Below, one piece after another: positions 1-6,853 of a stretch of 27,551 nt of DNA (the first letter of the stretch is position 1; each line of letters opens with the position of its first letter). Location: contig JAUMYD010000004.1 of NCBI GenBank assembly GCA_030528765.1, positions 1 to 27,551 of the forward strand. Direction: 5' to 3'. The DNA is from Bacillota bacterium (GTDB taxonomy: Bacteria > Bacillota > Dehalobacteriia > UBA4068). A program made the position numbers and the translations under genes. A model generated the notes under the pieces. The model saw nothing but the letters and a program-made list of their open reading frames with translations, was not told the DNA's origin and made no database searches.

Positions 1-421
1 AGTTCAAAGAAGAAGTAATCAGAACGATGCAGGAAGAGGGATTTGCTTACCTGGAAACGGCGGAGCGATTCGGAATCCGTCATAAGCGAGTGCAGATTTG
101 GGAACGAATTTATCTGGAGGAAGGACCGGAATCGTCGGCTGCCAACGTAGACGCTTTCACTGAGAAAGCAAAACGCTGTAAAACCATTGAGAAACTAGCA
201 CCCGAAATCATGCACCTGTTTATCGCAAAGATCGAGATCGGAGAACTCGCCGCGAAATATGCACGGCGCTCCGTTTAAAAAATCCTATTGTTTACCGTGA
301 CATCGGTGAATGGGAGTACGACAACGCGGCTGAAGCCGAACAGCAACAGCCATTGATCCTAGCTGCAAGCGTAACACAAGTGGAACTGCTTCCTGCAAAA
401 ACACCAAACAAAACGGAATAG
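1..421 (+). pseudogene. Chimeric remnant: IS3-type OrfA N-terminus joined to serine-recombinase C-terminus
   Basis: The frame is open from the window edge and runs to a TAA at 276-278. The first part (to about base 135) resembles the helix-turn-helix of IS3-family OrfA transposases: FKEEVIRTM, then AERFGI, then VQIWERIY. From about base 138 the protein instead resembles the C-terminal end of large serine recombinases (TnpX-like, DUF4368 type): NVDAF, then IEKLAPEIMHLFIAKIEIGE. After the TAA another frame (281-421) continues that same domain as IVYRDIGEWEYDNAAEAEQ and ends at TAG 419-421. The recombinase tail is therefore interrupted by a stop and a frameshift. CAA to TAA at 276 plus loss of one base shortly after would explain both. 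Family assignment is by recalled motifs. The remnant has no catalytic domain, so activity is not expected. Confidence 0.6.
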
Positions 422-426
422 ATGCA

Positions 427-460
427 GTAAAGGCAGATGACAAACGCCATCTGCCTTTAC
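427..460 (+). terminator. Inverted repeat after recombinase remnant
   Basis: A perfect 13-bp inverted repeat (427-439 with 448-460) encloses an 8-base loop, six bases after the stop of the recombinase remnant. The stem ends in CTTTAC without a long T-run, so it is a weak intrinsic terminator at best. It could also act on the hydrogenase operon arriving from the other strand. The remaining bases 461-559 hold nothing I can identify. Confidence 0.45.
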
Positions 461-559
461 CATATTTACATACTATCAGAAAACGCACCTTCGAACACTG
501 GCAGAATGCTTTTCGCTCCTTTGTGTTCCGCAGGGATATCTTTATCTGCGCAGGAAGGT

Positions 560-2362
560 TTATTTTACAACGAAGGACTCTTCCGAAAGTTCATTGTATT
601 TGCCGCGGGGCACATAGTGCGTATGCAGGTATTCGTGAGAATTGTGGCCGCAGGGTTCGCCCCATTCTTTATAGAATTCGATGAGGGCGGGGTTCTCATG
701 GGATTTACGCAGGGTCTTGCCTTCGTCTTCCGCATAAAGGGCTTCCATACGTTTTTTCCGGGCTTCGAAGATGTCCTTCGGACGGGGCTGGCCACCACCG
801 GTGATGCAGCCGCCGGGGCAACCCATGACTTCGAAGAAGTGATACTTGCAGGTGCCGGCTTTGACCTGATCCATGATGATACGGGCACCTTCCAGGCCGC
901 TTGTAACAGCGATGTTGACCTCGAAGCCTTCCAGGATCTTCCATTCCGGTTTCACATCTTCCAGCTTGATGGTAGCTTCCTTGATCTGTTCCAGACCAAC
1001 GATGGGCGGAACATGCAGATCGGGCCAGGGCAGCTCACGGCCGGTGATGATTTCATAAACGGTACGCAGAGCAGCTTCCATAACGCCGCCGGTGAGGCCG
1101 AAGATATCGGCTGCGCCGGTGGACATGCCCAGCGGAGAATCGAATTCACCTTCCGGCAGAGCCAGGAAATCGATACCGGCAGATTTCACCATATCACCCA
1201 GTTCGCGAACGGTCAGAACTGCATCCACATTCGGGACGCCATCATTGAACATTTCAGGACGTGCGATTTCGGTCTTCTTGGCGGTGCAGGGCATGATGGA
1301 AACAACATAGATATCTTCCGGTTTCTTGCCGATCTTCTTCGCATAGTAGGATTTCAGAACAGCACCCATCATCATATGCGGGGATTTGCAGGTGGACAGA
1401 TGGCCCAGCTGATCCGGGAAATTATTTTCGATGAATTTGACCCAGCCGGGGGAGCAACTGGTTGCCATGGGCAGAACAGCCTGGCCGCCAGTAACAGCAG
1501 CTTTGACGCGCTGGAGGAATTCGGTACCTTCTTCCATGATGGTCAGGTCAGCAGCCCAGTTGGTATCAAAGACATCATCAAAGCCCAAGCGGCGCAGAGC
1601 AGTGACCATGCGGCCGGTCTGGCTGGTGCCGGGCTCCAGGCCGAAGCATTCGCCGAGGCCAACGCGGACGGCGGGAGCGGGCTGGACGATGACATATTTA
1701 TTCGGGTCATTGAGTGCCTCCCAGACCCGTTCCTGATGGCTGGTTTCTTTCAGGGCACCAACAGGGCAGACCACGGTGCACTGACCGCAGAAGGCGCAGT
1801 CGGAAGCGCCCAGAGGCTGATTGGCAGCGGGAGCGATGATGGTGGCAAAGCCACGGTTTTCGGCATTCAGAACGCCAACACCCTGGATATTGTTGCAGAC
1901 GCTGACGCAGCGACGGCAGAGGATGCACTTGGTCATATCGCGGGTAACAGATTCACTGATATCAATGCCGTTTTCGTTCTTTTCGCCATAGTAGGGGTTA
2001 TCGGTAACACCCAGTTCACGACCAAGAGCCTGCAGTTCGCAGTCCTGGTTGCGGTCGCAGGCCAGGCAGTCCTGATTATGATCGGAAACGATCAGCTGAT
2101 ACATAACCTTGCGAGCATCGCGGACACGTTTGCTGTTGGTGTGGATGACCATACCATCTTTGGCTTCCACCATGCAGGAGGCCTGCAGGTTGCGGGCACC
2201 TTCCACTTCAACAACACAGATACGGCAGGTGCCGAATTTATGGATACCTTCCAGGTAGCAAAGAGTAGGAATATGGATACCGTTCAGCTTGGCAGCCTGC
2301 AGGATCGTGCTACCCTGAGGCGCTTCGCAGGGGATACCGTTAATCGTCAGCTTAATATTCAT
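560..2362 (-). CDS. hydA: [FeFe] hydrogenase catalytic subunit of NAD-linked multimeric enzyme (HydA/HndD-like)
   Basis: This is the 600-residue catalytic subunit for reversible proton reduction to H2, expected in the cytoplasm and fed by ferredoxin and/or NADH via HydB. Domains in order: a plant-type 2Fe-2S domain (Cys35, 46, 49, 63); a His-Cys3 cluster (His95, Cys99, 102, 108); two 4Fe-4S clusters (Cys146-156 and Cys189-199); the H-cluster domain (about 222-540); and a small-subunit-like tail ending HEYLHTHY. H-cluster motifs are L1 TSCSPGW (301-307), L2 MPCTAKK (from 357) and L3 EVMGCPGGCITGGGQ (from 511). Glu278, Glu281 and Ser323 match known proton-path residues. The oddity is Ser304, where the classical L1 motif TSCCPGW has its second Cys. 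The ATG overlaps the hydB stop (TAATG) and has a GGGAGGTG site. The family call is firm. Electron bifurcation is inferred from the subunit set. Confidence 0.93.
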   Translation of the reverse strand: MNIKLTINGIPCEAPQGSTILQAAKLNGIHIPTLCYLEGIHKFGTCRICVVEVEGARNLQASCMVEAKDGMVIHTNSKRVRDARKVMYQLIVSDHNQDCLACDRNQDCELQALGRELGVTDNPYYGEKNENGIDISESVTRDMTKCILCRRCVSVCNNIQGVGVLNAENRGFATIIAPAANQPLGASDCAFCGQCTVVCPVGALKETSHQERVWEALNDPNKYVIVQPAPAVRVGLGECFGLEPGTSQTGRMVTALRRLGFDDVFDTNWAADLTIMEEGTEFLQRVKAAVTGGQAVLPMATSCSPGWVKFIENNFPDQLGHLSTCKSPHMMMGAVLKSYYAKKIGKKPEDIYVVSIMPCTAKKTEIARPEMFNDGVPNVDAVLTVRELGDMVKSAGIDFLALPEGEFDSPLGMSTGAADIFGLTGGVMEAALRTVYEIITGRELPWPDLHVPPIVGLEQIKEATIKLEDVKPEWKILEGFEVNIAVTSGLEGARIIMDQVKAGTCKYHFFEVMGCPGGCITGGGQPRPKDIFEARKKRMEALYAEDEGKTLRKSHENPALIEFYKEWGEPCGHNSHEYLHTHYVPRGKYNELSEESFVVK

Positions 2363-4233
2363 TACAGCACCTCCCGTTTGGTCGGATGAATTGCGTTCGG
2401 ACGGCAGTTGTCACGGCAGACGCCGCAGCCAATGCACAGAGCAGGATCAATATAATGCGGAGATTTGCGCTCACCGGAAATGGCGTTCACAGGGCAATTG
2501 ATGGCGCAGAGTGTGCAGCCAAGGCAGGCATCCGGGTCGATCTCGAAGACAGTCAGTGCGCGGCAGACACCGGCCGGGCAGCGACGATCATTGATATGTG
2601 CGTCATACTCATCGCGGAAATTGCTGATGGTAGAAATAATGGGGTTGGGAGCAGTCTGGCCAAGGCCGCACATAGCGGTATCTTTAACCACTTTACCCAG
2701 TTCCAGCAGGCGTTCCACATCACCGGGCTCGCCTTTGCCCTTGGTAAGGCGGATCAGCATTTCCAGCATACGTTTGGTGCCGATACGGCAGGCAGCGCAC
2801 TTACCGCAGGATTCATCCTGAATGAAATCCATGAAGAAGCGGGCAGTATCCACCATGCAGGTTTCATCATTCATGGCGATCAAGCCGCCGGAGCCCATCA
2901 TGGCGCCCAAAGCGATCAGGGCATCATATTCCATGGGAACATCCAGGTTTTCTTTGGTGATGCAGCCGCCGGAGGGACCGCCGACCTGGGCAGCCTTGAA
3001 TTCACGGCCACCGATCATGCCGCCGCCGATATCAAAGATGATGCGGCGCATGGGGGTACCGATCGGAACTTCGATAATACCGGAATTAACAATATCACCG
3101 GCCAAAGCAAAGACCTTGGTGCCTTTGGCTTTTTCCGTACCGACTTTGGCAAATTCCGCAGCGGTATCCTTAATGATGGCCGGGACATTAGCGAAGGTTT
3201 CCACGTTGTTGATGATGGTGGGGCAACCAAAGAGACCGCTCTGGAAGGGGAACGGCGGTTTCTGGCGGGGCTCGCCACGCTGGCCTTCAATGGAGGCCAT
3301 CAGAGAAGTTTCTTCACCGCAGACGAATGCGCCAGCACCGATACGGATCTCCAGATCGAATTCGAAATCCGTGCCGAAGAGCTTACCGCCCAGAAGGCCG
3401 GCTTCTCTGGCCTGCGCAATGGCAACATCCAAACGATCAACTGCGATGGGGTACTCAGCGCGGATGTATACATAACCTTTACTTGCGCCAATAGCATAGC
3501 CGCCCAGGATCATACCTTCGATCAGGTTATGGGGATCGCCTTCGATGACGGAACGATCCATGAATGCACCGGGATCGCCTTCGTCCGCATTGCAGACGAT
3601 AAATTTCCGTTCACCCTTGGCATTATAGCCGGCTTCCCATTTAACGCCGGTGGGGAAGCCGCCGCCGCCACGGCCACGCAGGCCGGAGGCCTTCACTTCA
3701 TCAACCACGTCCTTGGGGGACATGGTGGTCAGTGCTTTTTCGGCAGCATAGTAGCCGCCATTTGCAATGTAAGCTTCCAGAGAAGCATAATCAATGGCAC
3801 CGCAGTTCCGCAGAGCAATGCGGACCTGCTCCTTAAAGAAGGGGATGTCATCGATGCAGGGAATGAAATCCCCGGTCAGCTTATCCTGGAAGGTGTATTT
3901 TTCGATGATCTCACCTTTGGCAATGTGGGATTCGATGAGAGCAGGAACCTTTTCAGGGGTGATCTGCACATAGAAAGTGCGTTCCGGCAGGATCAGAACA
4001 ACGGGGCCCAGAGCGCAGGTACCAATGCAGCCTGTCTCGATCAGCTTTACGCTGTCCTTCAGACCCTGTTTCTCCAGTTCTGCCACAACGGCATCGCGGA
4101 CTTTTCCGCAATCGCAGGAGATGCAGCCCGCGCCGGAGCAAAGAAGAATCTGATGCTTGTACTGGGCCAATTCTGCTTCATAAGTCGCTTTAACCTGATT
4201 CAGGTCATTGATTGAATTGATCTTGGTAAGCAA
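2362..4233 (-). CDS. hydB: NAD(H)/FMN-binding hydrogenase subunit (HydB/HndC, NuoF-like)
   Basis: This flavin subunit exchanges electrons between NAD(H) and iron-sulfur clusters for the hydrogenase. Numbered from a GTG at 4242, it shows a thioredoxin-like 2Fe-2S domain (Cys35, 40, then Cys72, 76); the NuoF core with the FMN/NADH-binding GLRGRGGGGFPTG (188-200); a 4Fe-4S site SCGKCAAC (478-485); and a C-terminal two-cluster ferredoxin domain (Cys573-583 and Cys603-613). I place the start at TTG 4233 (623 residues). The only ribosome site, AGGAGG, directly abuts the GTG at 4242 but lies 8 bases before this TTG. The gene follows hydC by about 16 bases and overlaps hydA by one base, which implies translational coupling. 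The domain set matches bifurcating HydABC/Hnd enzymes. Real bifurcation cannot be shown from sequence. Confidence 0.93.
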   Translation of the reverse strand: MLTKINSINDLNQVKATYEAELAQYKHQILLCSGAGCISCDCGKVRDAVVAELEKQGLKDSVKLIETGCIGTCALGPVVLILPERTFYVQITPEKVPALIESHIAKGEIIEKYTFQDKLTGDFIPCIDDIPFFKEQVRIALRNCGAIDYASLEAYIANGGYYAAEKALTTMSPKDVVDEVKASGLRGRGGGGFPTGVKWEAGYNAKGERKFIVCNADEGDPGAFMDRSVIEGDPHNLIEGMILGGYAIGASKGYVYIRAEYPIAVDRLDVAIAQAREAGLLGGKLFGTDFEFDLEIRIGAGAFVCGEETSLMASIEGQRGEPRQKPPFPFQSGLFGCPTIINNVETFANVPAIIKDTAAEFAKVGTEKAKGTKVFALAGDIVNSGIIEVPIGTPMRRIIFDIGGGMIGGREFKAAQVGGPSGGCITKENLDVPMEYDALIALGAMMGSGGLIAMNDETCMVDTARFFMDFIQDESCGKCAACRIGTKRMLEMLIRLTKGKGEPGDVERLLELGKVVKDTAMCGLGQTAPNPIISTISNFRDEYDAHINDRRCPAGVCRALTVFEIDPDACLGCTLCAINCPVNAISGERKSPHYIDPALCIGCGVCRDNCRPNAIHPTKREVL

Positions 4234-4249
4234 ATTTTCCACCTCCTGT

Positions 4250-4750
4250 TTAATACTGATTGAGCATGCTATCCAAGGTAGCAGGGCTCATCGTCTTATA
4301 CACATCATTATCCACCATGATGGCAGGTGCCAGGCCGCAGGCGCCAATGCAACGAGCGACTTCCAGGGTGAATTTCTTATCCGCAGTAACGCCGCCGACT
4401 TTCACCTGAAGTTTTTCTTCCAGTGCATCCACCAGCTTTTTGCCGCCGCGTACATAGCAAGCAGTACCCAGGCAGATGCGGATCGTATGTCTGCCTCTCT
4501 CCGTCATGGAGAAGAAGGAATAGAAGCTGACAACGCCATAAACTTCCGAAAGGGGAAGGCCCATACGGTCAGCAATAAATTTCTGCAGTTCCAGCGGCAG
4601 ATAGCCGTAGATCTGCTGTGCAGAGTGCAGAACCATGATCAGACTGCCCTCTTTTTCTTTGTACGTATCGATTACTTTCGCAATCTGCTCGTACTTAGCC
4701 TGCTCATCCATGTTGGCAGCACAGTAGCAGCATTCAGTGTGTTCGCTCAT
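4250..4750 (-). CDS. hydC: Hydrogenase 2Fe-2S subunit (HydC/HndA, NuoE-like)
   Basis: This 166-residue NuoE-family protein is the small 2Fe-2S partner of the flavin subunit. Helices of the N-terminal half lead into a thioredoxin-like domain. Its four ligands are Cys93 and Cys98 (CLGTACYVRGG) and Cys134 and Cys138 (CIGACGLAP). It is the first gene of hydCBA. The ATG at 4750 has GGGAGG six bases upstream, which makes it the preferred start. That choice includes an unusual short N-terminal CCYC (Cys7, 8, 10), normally absent from the family. An internal Met14 would exclude it but has no ribosome site. Function as part of the hydrogenase is certain from family and context. Confidence 0.93.
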   Translation of the reverse strand: MSEHTECCYCAANMDEQAKYEQIAKVIDTYKEKEGSLIMVLHSAQQIYGYLPLELQKFIADRMGLPLSEVYGVVSFYSFFSMTERGRHTIRICLGTACYVRGGKKLVDALEEKLQVKVGGVTADKKFTLEVARCIGACGLAPAIMVDNDVYKTMSPATLDSMLNQY

Positions 4751-4761
4751 TTTTTACCTCC

Positions 4762-4941
4762 CTAATTTTTGTCCATTTTTTCAAACTTCTCAGCTACTGC
4801 CAAAGCGGCAGCAAAAACACTTTCATTTCTTCCAAAATATAAAATATTGCTGTATTTTTTATACGCCCAGGCGATGAAAGGGCCAAGGAGCGCAAACCAA
4901 AACCAAAGTCGTTCAGCAAGCCGCCGGAAAAATCGCGGTCT
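4762..4941 (-). other. Start-less open frame in hydrogenase leader, possible decayed small protein
   Basis: On the minus strand a frame is open from just after a TAA (4944-4942) to TAG at 4764-4762, ending directly before the hydC ribosome site. The translation looks protein-like: a Trp-rich hydrophobic stretch LWFWFALLGPFIAWAYKKY, then a soluble tail ending VAEKFEKMDKN. No ATG, GTG or TTG occurs before the final few codons, so it cannot be translated as it stands from a normal start. It may be a relic of a small membrane protein once leading the operon, a frame reached by a frameshift, or chance. I do not recognise a family. Confidence 0.25.
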
Positions 4942-4993
4942 TTAGCTGCAAAATGGAAAACCTGCCTGATTTATAGACATAGACCACAAGGAC

Positions 4994-5023
4994 ACTTTAC
5001 CACACAACATGTTGCGTTGTCAA
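4994..5023 (-). promoter_or_regulatory. Hydrogenase operon promoter with internal palindrome
   Basis: On the minus strand TTGACA (5023-5018) and TAAAGT (4999-4994) are 18 bases apart, a good sigma-A-like pair pointing at hydC. The spacer contains the perfect palindrome CAACATGTTG (5005-5014). Allowing one mismatched pair extends it to 16 bases. This is a typical place for a repressor operator. The leader to the hydC ATG would be about 240 bases. Confidence 0.6.
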
Positions 5024-5242
5024 AGAGTAATTAAGCCTTTTAATATTTTCCAGGCCTAAAACAGAGCCGTTGAAGAATGCCTTCGGAAAAAACCTTCCAT
5101 GCCAAGAGCCTCTTTTTCACCGGGATCCAGAACCGAAGCCAAGCAATAATTATACATTTTCGCTCAGCCCCAGCCGGAGCAAAGCCCACGGGATGCAGAC
5201 AGGGAAACAAAAAATAATATCGATAATATCGATATAAAACAT
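5024..5242. other. Intergenic stretch without recognisable gene
   Basis: Between the hydrogenase promoter and the LysR terminator I see no gene on either strand. A 46-codon frame on the plus strand (5077-5217) has no ribosome site and no family resemblance. The AT-rich end (about 5215-5236) contains the short repeated motif ATATCGAT, whose role is unknown. Confidence 0.4.
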
Positions 5243-5280
5243 AAAAAAGAATCGCCCTATAAAATTTTTCTATAGGGCGA
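5243..5280 (-). terminator. Intrinsic terminator of the LysR gene
   Basis: A perfect 10-bp stem (5252-5261 with 5271-5280; TCGCCCTATA) is followed on the minus strand by TTCTTTTTTA. It lies about 90 bases past the LysR stop and has the form of a Rho-independent terminator for that gene. Confidence 0.85.
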
Positions 5281-5367
5281 AGTCAGTATTTCTATATTGC
5301 TATTTGTCTCTGTTTTTCGCAGCAAAGCTCCATCCAACCTTTATCACAATGAAGTGCTAAGCCTATT

Positions 5368-6270
5368 TTACACCATATTTTCGACATATTCAAGTACATA
5401 ATCGATAAAAGCGCGCTCAATTTGCGAAAGTACCGCTTTTTTTCTTCGCACCATGTAAAGCTTGCGGACAACGCCCTGCCCCTCCAGCGGAAATTTCAGC
5501 ACCCGGCCAAAGCGGCTGAAATCCTCTGCCGCATATTTGGAAACCGCAGAAATACCCATTCCCTCCTCTACTGCCCGAAGCAGCATTTCCGTATCGCCGA
5601 TTTCCGCAACGATGTTCAGGCGGTGCCAATCCGGGATCTTCGGCAAGTAATTCTCCAGGTCATTCCGGGAATCAGAACCCCGCTGCCGGCTTAAAAAAGG
5701 CTCCCGATAGATGCTTTCAAGGGAAAAGCCATCCCGCCCCAGCTCCCGATAATACTCGTTGTTCGGAGTAACCACCACCAGCTCATCCAGGGAAACGGGA
5801 TAATTATAGCAATGCACACTATCGATCAAGGTTCCAGAAAAGCCCAGATTCACCTCATCGCTGAGCAGCTTCTGGCAGACCACCTCAGGCTCAGAGCGAG
5901 AAATGGTAAAACTGATATTGGGATGCTTCTGGTGGAAGCAGGAAATTATCTTTGGCAGCAGATATTTTGCCGGGATCGCGGAGGCCGCAATATCAATATT
6001 CCCCGTATCCATCTCCGTCTGCCGCAGGGAACAGAGAGCCTCTTCCCGCAGGTGCAGAATACGTACAGCGTAATCAAACAGGCGACGGCCTGCTTCATTG
6101 GCATAAACCAGCTTATTATTCCGGATGATGAGCGGCTGCTCCAATTCCTTTTCCAGGGAGTTAATATGTGCACTGATCGTAGGCTGTGTCAAAAATAAAC
6201 GCTCACCGGCCTTTGAAAAGCTGGCCAGCTCCACCACAGCCACGAAAGCTTCCAATTGACGAAAATCCAT
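5368..6270 (-). CDS. LysR-family transcriptional regulator (CysL-like)
   Basis: This 300-residue LysR-type regulator has an N-terminal winged helix-turn-helix (residues 1-60: MDFRQLEAFVAVVELASFSK, then LTQPTISAHI) and a C-terminal periplasmic-binding-like effector domain (about 88-295). The start chosen is ATG 6270, because AAAGGGG lies just upstream. A TTG at 6285 would add five residues whose codons overlap that ribosome site. The overall character resembles CysL/CbbR-type regulators, but the effector and targets cannot be read from sequence. It is divergent from the TSCPD gene and has its own terminator. It sits downstream of nothing on its own strand, and the hydrogenase operon lies beyond the terminator. 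Regulation of either neighbour is possible but unproven. Confidence 0.9.
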   Translation of the reverse strand: MDFRQLEAFVAVVELASFSKAGERLFLTQPTISAHINSLEKELEQPLIIRNNKLVYANEAGRRLFDYAVRILHLREEALCSLRQTEMDTGNIDIAASAIPAKYLLPKIISCFHQKHPNISFTISRSEPEVVCQKLLSDEVNLGFSGTLIDSVHCYNYPVSLDELVVVTPNNEYYRELGRDGFSLESIYREPFLSRQRGSDSRNDLENYLPKIPDWHRLNIVAEIGDTEMLLRAVEEGMGISAVSKYAAEDFSRFGRVLKFPLEGQGVVRKLYMVRRKKAVLSQIERAFIDYVLEYVENMV

Positions 6271-6503
6271 AGAAACCCCTTTCAATGGATATTTATACTG
6301 CAGGAACCCATGAATCCCTGCAAAAGAAAACTTCTATAAAGCAGAGGCAACTATTGATAGAGCAAGTTTATTTTACCATACATCCCTTCAAAAGTCATCA
6401 AAATTTTCTGCGCAAGGTATGTTTTTCCGGAAAAGCAGAGAATCCCCGCCGGTACTCCGCAAAAGGAAAAACGAAAAATTTTTCGTCTAATGAAAAAAAT
6501 ATA

Positions 6504-6535
6504 CAAAAAGCCCCCCCAAACTTGCTTTCAGGGGG
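6504..6535 (-). terminator. Possible terminator reading antisense past the TSCPD gene
   Basis: On the minus strand, CCCCC (6535-6531) pairs with GGGGG (within 6517-6511) across a 13-base loop and is followed by GCTTTTTG. The only minus-strand gene upstream is the symporter, whose stop lies at 6850, so its transcript would cross the whole TSCPD gene before ending here. The loop also contains the -35 element of the TSCPD promoter. Confidence 0.45.
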
Positions 6536-6549
6536 AATTATGGTATAAT
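6522..6549 (+). promoter_or_regulatory. Promoter of TSCPD gene
   Basis: TTGCTT (6522-6527), a 16-base spacer and TATAAT (6544-6549) preceded by TGG (extended -10). The ATG follows at 6581 with an AGGAGG site. The rest of the 6271-6580 interval, upstream of both divergent genes, shows no other clear element. Confidence 0.7.
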
Positions 6550-6580
6550 GTGCGGAGCAAATATTATATAGGAGGCTTTT

Positions 6581-6853
6581 ATGCACTTCACATATTATCC
6601 TCAGGGCACCTGCTCCACAGAAATTGCTTTTGATATGGATGGGCAGGGAATCATCAGAAATGTTCAGTATACGAAAGGCTGCAATGGAAACCTGAAAGCC
6701 GTTTCCCGCCTGGTGGAAGGGCTGCATTATCAGGAGATCATCCGCAAATGCCGCGGCATTTTTTGCGGCAGTAAGGGGACTTCCTGCTCTGATCAGTTAT
6801 CCTGGGCTGTGGAACTGGCCTGGCAAAAAATGCAGCTGGAAAATCAGGCTTAG
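6581..6853 (+). CDS. TSCPD-domain protein (TIGR03905-type)
   Basis: This 90-residue protein consists of essentially one TSCPD domain, related to the C-terminal segment of B12-dependent ribonucleotide reductases but free-standing. Visible marks are the N-terminal YYPQGTCSTEI, then VQYTKGCNGNLKAVSRLVEG, then FCGSKGTSCSDQLSWAVE near the end. Its four Cys residues (Cys12, 33, 56, 63 approximately) could bind a metal or act in redox chemistry. Function is uncharacterised as far as I know. A good AGGAGG site precedes the ATG. The gene overlaps the stop of the convergent symporter gene by four bases. The family call is confident, the role open. Confidence 0.85.
   Translation: MHFTYYPQGTCSTEIAFDMDGQGIIRNVQYTKGCNGNLKAVSRLVEGLHYQEIIRKCRGIFCGSKGTSCSDQLSWAVELAWQKMQLENQA

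Noticed and set aside
437..4215. Two long plus-strand open frames opposite the hydrogenase genes
   Set aside because: They mirror the GC-rich codons of hydA and hydB, lack ribosome sites, and have low-complexity translations with no family resemblance.
5000..5023. Rex operator at the hydrogenase promoter
   Set aside because: The palindrome CAACATGTTG does not fit the TTGTTAA-N4-TTAACAA form.
5077..5217. 46-codon plus-strand frame in the hyd-LysR interval
   Set aside because: No ribosome site or promoter, and a composition not resembling a protein.
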